From assembly GCA_964640795.1 (NCBI GenBank), contig CAZXIN010000023.1, positions 19,057 to 83,056 on the forward strand: 64,000 nt of DNA, in the 5' to 3' direction. Made by a program: the position numbers and the translations under genes. This document shows, piece after piece, positions 17,091-26,717 of this stretch (its first letter is position 1; each line of letters starts with the position of its first letter). Source of the DNA: M269 sp964640795 (GTDB lineage: Bacteria > Pseudomonadota > Gammaproteobacteria > Enterobacterales > Alteromonadaceae). The notes beneath the pieces were generated by a model. That model worked only from the letters and a program-made list of their open reading frames with translations. It was not told the DNA's origin and ran no database searches.

Positions 17091-17642
17091 ATGCCAAAAC
17101 ATACACCGACAGACGATGATGTGAGCTTGTTTAAACAGGCATTGGGTGACGTGCAACCGATGAAGCAGGACAAAATACCGCCTCAATCCCTTTCCAGCAA
17201 GAAAAATCCCGAAATATTAGCGAAAAAGAAGCAACAATTGCGAGATGAGAATAGATTGGCGAAACAAGCTTCAGCGTCTTTTCATTTTTCAGATGGCTTT
17301 GAAGCACATTTTGATGAGTCAGGCCCTTTGAAATACGTCAAACCTGGAGCCGACCATCACGAAGTTAAGCGTTTAAGGCGTGGAGATTATCCACCAGAGT
17401 TAACGCTAGACTTACATGGTTACCGAAGAGATGATGCTAAGCATGAAATAGCCGCCTTAATCTATACAGCACAAAAAAAACACTATCATTGCATTTGTAT
17501 TGTACATGGCATCGGCACCAAAATACTTAAACATCAAGTCCCTAGCTGGCTGGTGCAACACCCGGCAATATTAGCTTTCCACCAAGCACCCCTTGAATGG
17601 GGAGGTAAAGGCGCTTTGCTTGCCTTAGTTGAAATCGTTTGA
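17091..17642 (+). CDS. smrB: Ribosome rescue endonuclease SmrB
   Basis: A 183-aa protein with a C-terminal Smr domain: LTLDLHGYRRDDAKHEIAAL (about residues 104-123), then CICIVHGIGTKILKHQVPSW and PLEWGGKGALLAL. SmrB of E. coli cleaves mRNA between collided ribosomes; the DxH of LDLHG and the HGxG motif are the functional residues. The N-terminal part is charged and helical, as in the family. It is divergent from prmB (80 bp between starts), the E. coli arrangement. Confidence 0.93.
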   Translation: MPKHTPTDDDVSLFKQALGDVQPMKQDKIPPQSLSSKKNPEILAKKKQQLRDENRLAKQASASFHFSDGFEAHFDESGPLKYVKPGADHHEVKRLRRGDYPPELTLDLHGYRRDDAKHEIAALIYTAQKKHYHCICIVHGIGTKILKHQVPSWLVQHPAILAFHQAPLEWGGKGALLALVEIV

Positions 17643-17718
17643 TTTTATACTCAGAAAAGGCACCGACTGACATTGACCACTGTGTTCACAAAGCTTGTGT
17701 ACGAGAAACACACTCTAG

Positions 17719-18495
17719 TTACTCCCAACTAAAAGATGAATAGCTAGGCAATACCAAAGATTGTGAAGGTTGTCCTTGTGCTTCATCATAAAGCGCTTGT
17801 ATATCTAGCTGAAGTTTCACTCTATAAGCCCTCACCTCCTGCCACTGTGCAATAAACGCCTCACTCGGTTCATCGTCGTCTTTCTTCATATTAGGCGCTA
17901 ACTTGGCATAAGCGTCCATTAATCGCTGACCTTGCTCTCGTTTAAAATCTCCAATAAGCGACTGATGCTGAGATGACAGATTCACGGTAGGCGCACTTTT
18001 TTGACTCGCATAATGGTTAAAGTATTCAATGTATTGCTCAAACGGTATGCTGTCAGCTCTCCCCCACTGTGCCATAGTGGAGGCATTCATCAGCTGCTCT
18101 GTTTGTGCATTGACGATCATTACCGTGGGTGTTGCAAAATAATGTGCTTGATCAAAGCGTTCGCTAATGTGTCGCAAATCATTAAAGTACCCCACATCAA
18201 CATACACAACCTCATAATGCTCTTCCAACACTGCCGCCAAGTTTGGTTTAGCGAACTTTGACGCTAAGCCACGACTGTCATGACACCAGCTTGCTCCCAT
18301 CACAATTAGCAGATGCTTGCTGTTCGCTTTTGCTTCATTCAATGCGGCTTGCACATCACCCATAGGGTTATTCGATGCAATATAAACGTCAGGCGCTACC
18401 GGATGTTCAGTATGTGCATGCTGAGTAGACCCGCAAGCAGTTAAAAAGGTAACAATAAAAAGAGGCAGTAGCAGAGAGTAACAAGATAAACGCAT
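17719..18495 (-). CDS. Thioredoxin-fold lipoprotein with CxxS motif
   Basis: A protein of about 258 aa. A lipoprotein signal ends LTAC (Cys21), followed by a Gly, so inner-membrane retention is not indicated. Residues about 45-165 are thioredoxin-like: HLLIVMGASWCHDSRGLASK, VVYVDVGYF and the cis-proline region YFATPTVMIVNAQ. The active site is CHDS (Cys71, Ser74) rather than CxxC, a monothiol type, so it is unlikely to act as a simple disulfide oxidoreductase. A helical tail of about 80 residues follows. ATG 18495 is preferred over a TTG two codons upstream. Role unknown. Confidence 0.78.
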   Translation of the reverse strand: MRLSCYSLLLPLFIVTFLTACGSTQHAHTEHPVAPDVYIASNNPMGDVQAALNEAKANSKHLLIVMGASWCHDSRGLASKFAKPNLAAVLEEHYEVVYVDVGYFNDLRHISERFDQAHYFATPTVMIVNAQTEQLMNASTMAQWGRADSIPFEQYIEYFNHYASQKSAPTVNLSSQHQSLIGDFKREQGQRLMDAYAKLAPNMKKDDDEPSEAFIAQWQEVRAYRVKLQLDIQALYDEAQGQPSQSLVLPSYSSFSWE

Positions 18496-18571
18496 CGACA
18501 ATCACTTCTATAGTTATTAGGGCGATAGTAACACCCAAACATTAGGCATATAGGATACTTAGGATCCTGTG

Positions 18572-18832
18572 TTATTGGAGCAAAGGATGATCCGCCGGCA
18601 ACTGAGCTGAAATCCACTTCACCAACCGCCTTTTCATGTGGAGGCCATTTTCCTGATCCGCAGGGACAGCTGTTAGCAACTTGTCATTTAGAAGAAGTCG
18701 GTAGATACACTCAATTTTTTGATCCGCGGAATCTGTCGGTCCAAAAGATTTATACCCTCGCTTAGTCGCATAAACTTGGCCAACTTGTAGTGCTTTTTTG
18801 AGAAGCTCTTTTTCGTTTTTAATTTTCTTCAT
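18572..18832 (-). CDS. DUF5062 family protein
   Basis: An 86-aa cytosolic protein. The overall pattern (MKKIKNEKELLKKALQVGQV, YATKRGYKSFGPTDSADQKIE and the end KWISAQLPADHPLLQ) matches the DUF5062 family described from Vibrio and relatives. No function is known and there are no catalytic-looking residues. It stands alone, with gaps of about 70 and 100 bp on its sides. The family assignment is from memory of the pattern. Confidence 0.68.
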   Translation of the reverse strand: MKKIKNEKELLKKALQVGQVYATKRGYKSFGPTDSADQKIECIYRLLLNDKLLTAVPADQENGLHMKRRLVKWISAQLPADHPLLQ

Positions 18833-18929
18833 AAAGCATATTCCCTTTTATGTTGGGTATCATTCAATTGTGGGTGCGTTTACCTTTCAACTATGTCACC
18901 GCTGAGAGCTAACGCCTGTTACTTTTTGG

Positions 18930-19583
18930 TTAACTGCCAAAGAGCAAACGCTTAAACCAACCTCGTTGTAAGCTCTTTTCACAACCTTTCAGTTGTCTAG
19001 CATATGTTTTAGAGCGTGAGTCTACTTTTTTAGCAACACCTACTAGCCAAGCCTTTTTATTATATGTTTGACGTTTGTAACCACCCCAACCTTCATGATA
19101 GTTCAGGTACTGTTTACGAGCATCCCACTTGGATACGCCATTAATTTTGTGGGTTTTACTGATAAACCAGCCCATAAAATCGATAGCATCTCTAAAATTA
19201 TCCCTGTCAGCCCCTCGATTACGCGTTTCACGAGTATAATCAGCCCAGGTTGGTGTTTTTGCCTGTGAATAACCGTAAGCAGAGCTGACACGCCCCCAAG
19301 GTACAAGACCAAAGAAAATATAGTCACGAGGTGGCTTGGCTTTAGCTCTAAATGAACTTTCTTGATACATCATAGCCATAGGAACATGAATAGGCACCCC
19401 CCACTCACTATTCATATCTCTAGCGGCTCTATACCAGCTTCTTTTCTCTGAAAAAATCTTACAAATATTGTCTGGGTTATTGGGAGGAGAGGTAGTACAA
19501 CTGCTGATTAGCCCGACAACTAACACTGTCATCACGCTTTTTTTGAAAAAAGTAATATTTATTTTGAACTTTCCGATAAACAA
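18930..19583 (-). CDS. Lytic-transglycosylase-like (SLT) lipoprotein
   Basis: A 217-aa lipoprotein; the hydrophobic signal VMTVLVVGLISSC gives the lipidated Cys. Residues about 45-200 are goose-lysozyme/SLT-like: the glutamate in AMMYQESSFRAKAKPPRDYI is the expected catalytic acid, followed by SSAYGYSQAKTPTWADY and YLNYHEGWGGY. Such enzymes cut peptidoglycan glycan strands. The protein probably sits in the outer membrane facing the periplasm. The start is TTG; the RNA site is weak, and a GTG or ATG inside the signal peptide would shorten it too far. It stands alone downstream of gshA. Confidence 0.8.
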   Translation of the reverse strand: MFIGKFKINITFFKKSVMTVLVVGLISSCTTSPPNNPDNICKIFSEKRSWYRAARDMNSEWGVPIHVPMAMMYQESSFRAKAKPPRDYIFFGLVPWGRVSSAYGYSQAKTPTWADYTRETRNRGADRDNFRDAIDFMGWFISKTHKINGVSKWDARKQYLNYHEGWGGYKRQTYNKKAWLVGVAKKVDSRSKTYARQLKGCEKSLQRGWFKRLLFGS

Positions 19584-19631
19584 CCAGTCTTACCTTATGT
19601 GTTATTTATGTGTTTCCTTAGTAGTAACTTG

Positions 19632-19659
19632 ATGCCTGTCAATTGACAGGCATTTTTTT
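19632..19659 (+). terminator. Perfect hairpin with T-tract on the plus strand
   Basis: The 22-bp palindrome ATGCCTGTCAATTGACAGGCAT is followed by seven T on the plus strand, an excellent intrinsic terminator in that direction. Both neighbours (gshA and the SLT lipoprotein) are on the minus strand, where no T-tract follows the hairpin. Confidence 0.7.
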
Positions 19660-19675
19660 ATCTACCGATTTTTAA

Positions 19676-21277
19676 CTAAATCTCTCTATTCTGAGGTGCT
19701 GCGCTAAAGTAGTTATCTAAGAACACCTCAAAGTCTTCGGTGTCAGCCGCTTCTTCTTCTTGTTGTTTCACTAACGACAAACGACTTATGTCAGCTAATT
19801 GCTCTGCTGTAAAATGACGATACTCAAAGCTTTGCAAATCTTTCTTATGTTTCTCAGCTAAGCTTAACGCAAAATCACCATTACCTATATTACCTTCTTT
19901 CAGCTGCTTTAAAATTCTGCCAGAAAAGGTTTTATCAGGATCGAGTATCTTCTGCCACTCGGTTTCTACCGTGTCACTAAAAATACTTGTTTGACTATTG
20001 GTGTCCATTACACGTGCCACTTCACGCATATCATCAAATAACTCAGCCGCCCAATCGGTTAGTGTTTTTTGTTGCCCATAAGCACCTAACAACAAACCTG
20101 GTTTACGACCTTGTTCAACAACTAAACTCAAGTTATCTTCCGTTTCTTGATAATCTTCGCTCTGCATCATATCACTCGGTGCAATAGCACAGTAAACTAA
20201 GAATACGTCCAAAAAGTTAATTTGTTGCTCATCGATACCGACAGCGCTAAACGGGTTGACATCCAAGGCTCTAACTTCAATATAATTAACCCCTCTTAAG
20301 GCTAACGCATCCGTTGGCTTTTCAAAATGTAACGCTGGCTGCTTAGGACGTATAGGTGAATAAAGTTCATTCTCTATCTGCAACACATTGCTGTTAAGTT
20401 GTTGCAATTCGCCATTCTTTTTGCCGGCATACTGCAAGTATTCATCGGATGGTGTATGAATGGCAGCACGAAGCGACTCAATGTATGAATCAACCTTGTT
20501 GTAACATATATTCAACCCGGACTGAGCGCTATTGGTATAGCCCAAATCACTCATCCTCAATGACGTGGCATAAGGTAAATAGTAGGTCCCGTTATCCATT
20601 CTTTCAAAAGGTAAAGTTGACTCATTACCCTCTAAAAAAGAGCCACAAAGTGCTGGCGATGAGCCATACAGATAAGGGATCAACCAGCAAAAGCGACGAT
20701 AATTTCTTATTTGAGAAAAATAGGCAGCTGATACATTATCTTGAGAAGCCTCAATCCCTTCAACATTCGGTAGCCATTTATCCCAAAATGATTGTGGAAT
20801 AGAAAAATTAAAATGCACACCTGCAATAGCTTGCATCATGGCGCCATATCGGTTTTTTAAACCAACACGATACAAGGTTTTCATTTTGCCGATATTGGAC
20901 GTTCCGTAATCAGCAATAGGGATATGTGCTTGATCGACAATAAAGCAGGGCATACTAAGAGGCCATAGCTGCTCTTCATCAAAATTGGCTTGCACAAATT
21001 TGTGAATATCTGACAGCTGAGCAATCGTCTTCTGCGTATCTTCTTCCGGCGGCGTTATAAACTCAAGTAACGATTCAGAAAAATCTGTGGTGATATAGTC
21101 GTGGCTCAACGCAGAACCAAACGCTTTTGGATGAGGTGTTTGAGCTAAACTCCCATTTTTGTTAATCCTTAACGCTTCACGCTCAATGCCATGTTTAATT
21201 CCACTTAAGGTTTGAGCTACATTTTTTTCAGCAAGCGCCGCGAGACGAGCCGCGAACAATTTAGAATCTTGCGCCAC
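19676..21277 (-). CDS. gshA: Glutamate-cysteine ligase (type 1)
   Basis: A 533-aa enzyme that joins glutamate and cysteine using ATP, the first step of glutathione synthesis. The family signatures are GIKHGIEREALRINKNGSLA, ITTDFSESLLEFITPP, HFNFSIPQSFWDKW, and the substrate segment NGTYYLPYATSLRMSDLGY, with EVRALDVNPFSAVGI near residue 330. The length is typical of E. coli GshA. The start is GTG, with GGA about nine bases upstream. It stands alone; gshB is not in the window. Confidence 0.96.
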   Translation of the reverse strand: MAQDSKLFAARLAALAEKNVAQTLSGIKHGIEREALRINKNGSLAQTPHPKAFGSALSHDYITTDFSESLLEFITPPEEDTQKTIAQLSDIHKFVQANFDEEQLWPLSMPCFIVDQAHIPIADYGTSNIGKMKTLYRVGLKNRYGAMMQAIAGVHFNFSIPQSFWDKWLPNVEGIEASQDNVSAAYFSQIRNYRRFCWLIPYLYGSSPALCGSFLEGNESTLPFERMDNGTYYLPYATSLRMSDLGYTNSAQSGLNICYNKVDSYIESLRAAIHTPSDEYLQYAGKKNGELQQLNSNVLQIENELYSPIRPKQPALHFEKPTDALALRGVNYIEVRALDVNPFSAVGIDEQQINFLDVFLVYCAIAPSDMMQSEDYQETEDNLSLVVEQGRKPGLLLGAYGQQKTLTDWAAELFDDMREVARVMDTNSQTSIFSDTVETEWQKILDPDKTFSGRILKQLKEGNIGNGDFALSLAEKHKKDLQSFEYRHFTAEQLADISRLSLVKQQEEEAADTEDFEVFLDNYFSAAPQNREI

Positions 21278-21415
21278 AATTTGTTTCCATAACAGACGAG
21301 TTTACCCTTATGTGAGGAGCTTTCTCGGTAATTTCAAGACAAGTGAAGTCAATTAATCGTCACAATTAACACTTCACTCCAATTCATCAATCTCATTCTA
21401 CATGAGTCATTATAG

Positions 21416-24277
21416 CTAGTGGATGACAATTAACGCTTCTATTTTGCGTTCTAACTTTTCTAGTTGTGGTTTCAATACAGATGCATCTCCCACTACAACC
21501 AATGCCAAGTCGTCAATACTAAGACCGGCTGCTAGCTGATTAATCTCATTTAATTCAATCATTTTTATAATCTTCAACTGCTCCGTACGATAGTTATTCG
21601 CGAGATCATAGGTTTGAATTTGCCTTAAAAAACCTGCTTTATCGCTTGGCGTCTCGTAATTCAGTGCATCTGATTGAGTATAAGCTAGGCGCATGGAGGT
21701 AAGTTCTTCGTCGGTCATACCTCCGTTTTGATAATGGCTTAACTCAGACATCAACTCAACAATAGCATCATGGGTATTTTCTTTGTTAACACTCGCCCCC
21801 ATTTCGAAGCCACCTAATGTTTTTCCGCCATAGAAATGACTGTAAGCACCATAGCTATAGCCATTTTCCTCTCGAAGATTTAAATTGATTCGGCTATTAA
21901 AGTGCCCGCCCAAAGCAAAATTCATTAAATTCAGCCTAAAGTACTCACCAACAGCATCATAAGGTTTTGCTCGTTTGAAAAAAGTAATGACGGATTGTTC
22001 TGCATCGGGTTTATCTACAAGATAGACTTTATTGGTCAACAGTTTCGGGAATGCTTGATAAGGAGGGATTTGATAAGGCGCGTTGCTCCAATGAGTCAGA
22101 AACGACAACCCTTCCATAACGTCGTCCCGCTTTATATCCCCAACAATCACAACAGATGCCTTGGCTGAAGTATAAAACTCATCATAGAAGGCTTTAACAT
22201 CATCTAAGCTTAATGACGAGATGCTGTCTATCGTGCCACTATTCGGTAATCCAACACGATTATTAGACCCGTACATCAGTTGTGCCACAGCGCGATTGCT
22301 CAAAGTACTCACATCATTTAATTGCTGTTGCACACTTTGCAATATTTGCTGTTTTAGCAGATCGAACTCTTCTTTCTTAAAACCAGGACTAAACAGTTTT
22401 TCTTTTACAAGTGCCAAGGTAGCGTTGAAGTTTTTTGTTAAGCTGCTAACAGATAACTGTGTTACACGCCCACTCGCCGAAAAGCTAATAGCGCTACCTA
22501 ACAAAGCTAACTGATTAGATAAATCTTCAGCAGACGTTTTAAGTGTTGATTCATTCAACATTTGCGCTGTCACTGACGCAAGCCCTGCTTTCTCAATGGG
22601 TTCAAGTAAAGGCCCACCTTCCATTGTCAAAGTCATGGTGACCGTTGGCGTTTCATTTGTCTCATGTCCGACAATAACGATATTGTTGTTTAAGGTCTGC
22701 TTCCAGTACTGAGGAACCTTAACAACGGGGTTCGGCCCTGCCTCAGGTATTGCTGAACGGTCAAAGCTATCTTGCACCTTCGTTTGCGGAGTAAACACTA
22801 TCTCAGGTAAATCGGCGATAGCATATTTAGGAGTAACGTAATCAGCTCCTTTAACAGCTAACTTAGTTTGCCCGTATGGTACAAGGCTCAAAACAACTGC
22901 GGGCTTGTTCTGAATATATTGTTTGAATACACGCAACACATCCTCCTTGGTTACTGCAGCATATCTTTGCAAGTCAGGCTGCACCAGATCAGGCGTATTG
23001 TAATAAGTTTGATTGGAAGCTAGCGTAGACACTTTTCCAGCGACGCTTTGTAGAGCATATACCGTACCCGCTTCAATACTGGCTTTAGTACGATCTAAAT
23101 CATTTTGGTTAACACCACGTTGAATAAACTCTTCGAGACTGCCATCAATCACTTGTTTTACATCCGCTAACGTTTTACCACTCTCTGGGTTGACTAACGC
23201 AATCAGCTGAAACTCACAAGCTAACTCCCTGCACGGATGGGAAACCACTGCTTGCACCGCAATGCCTTCCTTCACTAAATTCTTATAAAACAAAGATGTT
23301 TTGCCACCGCCCAAGATATCCGACAACACATCAAGTGGTGCTTCGTCTTTATGCCTCGCATAAACAGTTGGGTATGTTATCTGCACGAGTGGCAAATGCA
23401 CTTGATCTTCTAATGTGATGTGTCGAGTCTCAGCCAGTCGAACTAAGTCTTTCGCAAGAGCTTTAACTTCTGGCCCTTTGCTAATTGGTCCGAAGTACTT
23501 ATTAATCCAAGCCAGCGTCTGCTTAACATCAATATCACCGCCTATGGTCAAGGTAGCATTATTAGGGCCGTACCAACGTTGAAAGAAAAGCTTTAGCTGA
23601 TCAATAGACACACGATTTAAATCCTCAACATAACCAATCACTGGCCACGAATAAGGATGCCCTTCAGGGTATAAAGCTTGAGAAATACGCTCTTGTCTTA
23701 AACCATAAGGTTGATTCTCAACCGTTTGCGCCCTTTCGTTTTTTACCGTCTCTCGCTGTACTTCAAACTTCTCTTGGGTCACTGCTTCTAATAAGAAACC
23801 CATGCGATCAGACTCCAACCACAGTACTTTTTCTAATTGATTGGCGGGGACTGTTTGATAGTAGTTAGTCAGGTCTGAGCTCGTTGTGCCATTCATATCA
23901 CCCCCAGCTTCGGTAATAATCTTAAAATGCTGCTCATCAGCGACATGAGCAGAACCCTGAAACATCATATGTTCAAAGAAATGAGCAAAGCCAGAGTAGC
24001 CACTTTCTTCACGAGATGAACCAACATGATAGGTTACGTCAACATGGACAAGAGGGTCGGAGCGATCTTCATGAAGGATAACCGTCAGCCCATTTTCTAA
24101 CTGGTATTTTTCAAAAGGTATAACTAGCCGACCGTCGGCGCTATTTTGCTTCTCAACCAATTGAACACGAGTCTCTGTTGCTAGCTCTGGGTTGATTGGG
24201 GCAGATGACTTTGGCGCAGGGCTGCAAGCAAGCAAAAGGCAATTGCTCGCCAAGAGCAAAAAATACTTTCTAAACAT
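21416..24277 (-). CDS. M16-family zinc metallopeptidase, lipoprotein
   Basis: A protein of about 953 aa, a fused pair of M16 (pitrilysin/insulinase) units anchored by a lipoprotein signal (LLLAC, Cys18). The N-terminal unit carries the inverted zinc motif HFFEHMMFQG (HxxEH) near residue 103, with the distal glutamate in the segment TVKNERAQTVENQ. The second half (from about residue 520) has M16 fold segments (GLASVTAQMLNE) but no HxxEH, as is normal for the inactive half. It digests peptides in the periplasm. ATG 24277 is preferred over a TTG three codons upstream. Related proteins are annotated as processing-protease-like; substrates unknown. Confidence 0.9.
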   Translation of the reverse strand: MFRKYFLLLASNCLLLACSPAPKSSAPINPELATETRVQLVEKQNSADGRLVIPFEKYQLENGLTVILHEDRSDPLVHVDVTYHVGSSREESGYSGFAHFFEHMMFQGSAHVADEQHFKIITEAGGDMNGTTSSDLTNYYQTVPANQLEKVLWLESDRMGFLLEAVTQEKFEVQRETVKNERAQTVENQPYGLRQERISQALYPEGHPYSWPVIGYVEDLNRVSIDQLKLFFQRWYGPNNATLTIGGDIDVKQTLAWINKYFGPISKGPEVKALAKDLVRLAETRHITLEDQVHLPLVQITYPTVYARHKDEAPLDVLSDILGGGKTSLFYKNLVKEGIAVQAVVSHPCRELACEFQLIALVNPESGKTLADVKQVIDGSLEEFIQRGVNQNDLDRTKASIEAGTVYALQSVAGKVSTLASNQTYYNTPDLVQPDLQRYAAVTKEDVLRVFKQYIQNKPAVVLSLVPYGQTKLAVKGADYVTPKYAIADLPEIVFTPQTKVQDSFDRSAIPEAGPNPVVKVPQYWKQTLNNNIVIVGHETNETPTVTMTLTMEGGPLLEPIEKAGLASVTAQMLNESTLKTSAEDLSNQLALLGSAISFSASGRVTQLSVSSLTKNFNATLALVKEKLFSPGFKKEEFDLLKQQILQSVQQQLNDVSTLSNRAVAQLMYGSNNRVGLPNSGTIDSISSLSLDDVKAFYDEFYTSAKASVVIVGDIKRDDVMEGLSFLTHWSNAPYQIPPYQAFPKLLTNKVYLVDKPDAEQSVITFFKRAKPYDAVGEYFRLNLMNFALGGHFNSRINLNLREENGYSYGAYSHFYGGKTLGGFEMGASVNKENTHDAIVELMSELSHYQNGGMTDEELTSMRLAYTQSDALNYETPSDKAGFLRQIQTYDLANNYRTEQLKIIKMIELNEINQLAAGLSIDDLALVVVGDASVLKPQLEKLERKIEALIVIH

Positions 24278-24510
24278 AAAGTACAATCAAGAATTAAACT
24301 AACACTCAGTGTAGCTTTTTGCTTGCTGGATAGTAACAAATAATTGGAAGGTTACGACCTAATATTTAAACCTCTATCAACCTACTGGAATTGGTATAAC
24401 CCATGCTTTCACTATGCTAAAGTTACACTCATTCTATTTATTTGAATTTAAGGTATCACCCTTAATTTAAATGAGGACGTGTTGATTCAGCGCTGTGATT
24501 GGAGAAAAAT

Positions 24511-25101
24511 ATGGCTGTCAATGAACCAATATTAGATCGGGATTTTGCAATTAACCAACTTGGAGGCAACGAAGAGTTGCTTGAGAAAATGTTTGGGAAA
24601 TTCTTGTCTCAATATGCTGAAGATGCAGATAAAGTTAATCAATATATAGCAGCTAAAGAATATCAAGAAGCAAGGCGCACCATTCATGGTATTAAAGGCG
24701 TTTCAGGAAACCTCGGGTTAAAAGCATTACAACAGGCAAGTCGAGAGGCAGAAGACCTATTGCGCAACTTCGAAGAAACCCCCAACCATGAACTATTGGC
24801 TCAATATATCAGTAACTTTGAAACGATGCTCAAGTCTACTCTTGCAGAGCTTGAGAATTACCAACCTACTCAGAACAAAGCGGTTGATGAAAACGAAGCC
24901 AATGAGCCGAACGATGGATTAAGTGTGGATCAAGCAAAAGCAACACTGGTTGCGGCCGTTGATAACTTTCAGTTCATTGCGCCGCCTGAACTACAAAAAT
25001 TGTTAGCAGCACTACAGTCAACCTCTATTGATTTAGAACAGTTGGAAAAAGCCATATGCGACTTAGATTACGATCTCGCAAAGACACTGCTGAATACCTG
25101 A
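24511..25101 (+). CDS. Histidine phosphotransfer (Hpt) domain protein
   Basis: A 196-aa cytosolic protein. Residues about 10-115 form a four-helix Hpt domain with the phospho-accepting His59 in ARRTIHGIKGVSGNLGLKAL. The rest is an acidic linker and a second helical segment without a visible histidine motif. Hpt proteins relay phosphate between receivers and kinases. No cognate kinase or receiver is adjacent. ATG 24511 has GGAG six bases upstream; a TTG four codons earlier is less likely. It is followed by an RluA-type gene 15 bp downstream, so the two may be cotranscribed. Confidence 0.88.
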   Translation: MAVNEPILDRDFAINQLGGNEELLEKMFGKFLSQYAEDADKVNQYIAAKEYQEARRTIHGIKGVSGNLGLKALQQASREAEDLLRNFEETPNHELLAQYISNFETMLKSTLAELENYQPTQNKAVDENEANEPNDGLSVDQAKATLVAAVDNFQFIAPPELQKLLAALQSTSIDLEQLEKAICDLDYDLAKTLLNT

Positions 25102-25116
25102 GGCACATTATTCTCT

Positions 25117-25800
25117 ATGACAATAAACATTGTCTTCAATCACCAAGATTTCATTGTTGTTGATAAACCTATTGGGGTCAGTGTACATAGCGAAGATGGT
25201 ATAGCCGGTATAGTCCCAGTACTCTGTGAACAACTTAAACTACCTCAATTATGGTTAACTCATCGCTTAGATAAAGTCACTTCAGGTTTACTCATTCTTG
25301 CCAAAAGTGCCGGTGCAGCGGCTTTTTTTGGCACCTTGTTTTCAACTCACAAAATTCAGAAATACTATCTGGCTATTGCATCTAAAAAGCCGAAGAAGAA
25401 ACAAGGCGCAATTATTGGTGACATGCGAAAAACAAGAGATGGTAAATGGGCATTGTCACCAGAAAAAACAAAGCCTGCCGTCACACAGTTTTTTAGTCAA
25501 TCACTGGTTCAAGGCCTTCGATTATTTATCCTTAAACCTCATACAGGTAAAACCCACCAAATACGTGTTGCGATGAAAAGCTTAGGCAGCCCAATAGTTG
25601 GAGACAGTTTATACAAAGGAGATGTTGCCGACAGAGCATACCTGCATGCTTATGCATTGCTATTTGAATATCAAGGAGAACCCATATCTATAACATGCGC
25701 ACCTAGTGCTGGTGAGCACTTTCATGAGTTAGCAACAAGCCATGCATTTCAAACTTATGCCCAACCCAATAACCTGCTATGGCCAGTGCTTAAAAAATGA
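25117..25800 (+). CDS. RluA-family pseudouridine synthase
   Basis: A 227-aa RNA-modifying enzyme. The catalytic aspartate is Asp52 in LTHRLDKVTSGLLILAKS; FIVVDKPIGVSVHS and LKPHTGKTHQIRVAMKSLG are the other conserved blocks of the RluA family. It lacks the N-terminal S4 domain. It belongs to a short subfamily seen in gammaproteobacteria whose RNA target I cannot name. It overlaps the next gene by four bases (ATGA), so the two are translationally coupled. Confidence 0.92.
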   Translation: MTINIVFNHQDFIVVDKPIGVSVHSEDGIAGIVPVLCEQLKLPQLWLTHRLDKVTSGLLILAKSAGAAAFFGTLFSTHKIQKYYLAIASKKPKKKQGAIIGDMRKTRDGKWALSPEKTKPAVTQFFSQSLVQGLRLFILKPHTGKTHQIRVAMKSLGSPIVGDSLYKGDVADRAYLHAYALLFEYQGEPISITCAPSAGEHFHELATSHAFQTYAQPNNLLWPVLKK

Positions 25801-26705
25801 CACTTGCTGTTTCTATCATCGGCAATGGTGCTATTGGTGGCTTGCTGAAAGCACGTTGTCATAGCCTTGGATTGAACTTTAATGTTCTCACCCGAAAAGA
25901 AGATCACGAACAACTAACAATCGAATTGTTAAACGGGCATAAAGAAAGACTAACGCAAGATTCAAAAACAATATCGGATGGCGATATTAACGAACTAGTC
26001 ATTCTTCCTGTCAAGGCTTACCAAGTTGAGTCAGTCATCGATGAATTGCGGCCTCGACTTCAACCTAATGCATGTTTAGTTATGTTACACAATGGCATGG
26101 GTAGTCAGGAGTTAATACAAGACAAGCTTCCCAATCAACCTACCATCTTAGCCACAACAAGCCATGCCGCATACAAGGTATCGCGAAGCTACATTAAACA
26201 AACAGGATTGGGGCAATCTCACTATGGTTGGCTTAACCTAAGTCGTTTAAACGTCAATAGACAAACAGATATAGAGCAGTTGTTAGATAAACTATTACAG
26301 CCGTCAATATTGATGGGAAATATGCAAATTGCACTATGGAAAAAGCTAGCCGTTAACGCCGTTATCAACCCAATGACTGCCGTACTAAAAGTCAAAAATG
26401 GACATTTGAAATCACCCAGCTTTCAACAAGCAATAGAGACCATATGCCAAGAAGTTAGCTCGATTGCAGCGCAACATGGACAAAAACTGAGTACAGCGGA
26501 GCTTGTCGAAAACACTTATCAAGTCATTGACGATACCGCTGCAAACTACTCATCAATGTATCAAGACGTAGTCTCTAAAAGAAAAACTGAAATAGAGAGC
26601 ATTAGCGGCTACATAGTCAACAAAGCAGCTCAAGTTGGCGATACAACGCCAGAGAACAAAAAGTGGCTAGATAAAGTGCAAGCGCTTGAGAATACCTATT
26701 CCTAA
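25797..26705 (+). CDS. 2-dehydropantoate 2-reductase family protein
   Basis: A 302-aa NADP-dependent reductase of the ketopantoate reductase (PanE/ApbA) family. The nucleotide site is SIIGNGAIGGLLKARCHSLG (residues 6-25), and the catalytic lysine region is ALWKKLAVNAVINPMTAVLK, followed by a C-terminal SSMYQDVVSKRKTEIESISG block, characteristic of the family. PanE reduces ketopantoate to pantoate in coenzyme A synthesis; related proteins use other substrates, so the symbol panE is only probable. It is coupled to the upstream pseudouridine synthase gene. Confidence 0.88.
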   Translation: MTLAVSIIGNGAIGGLLKARCHSLGLNFNVLTRKEDHEQLTIELLNGHKERLTQDSKTISDGDINELVILPVKAYQVESVIDELRPRLQPNACLVMLHNGMGSQELIQDKLPNQPTILATTSHAAYKVSRSYIKQTGLGQSHYGWLNLSRLNVNRQTDIEQLLDKLLQPSILMGNMQIALWKKLAVNAVINPMTAVLKVKNGHLKSPSFQQAIETICQEVSSIAAQHGQKLSTAELVENTYQVIDDTAANYSSMYQDVVSKRKTEIESISGYIVNKAAQVGDTTPENKKWLDKVQALENTYS

Positions 26706-26717
26706 CATCAACGACGA

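Noticed and set aside
17011..17106. Longer N-terminus for PrmB
   Set aside because: The extra 32 residues are unlike the family and would overlap smrB; the ATG at 17010 fits the family.
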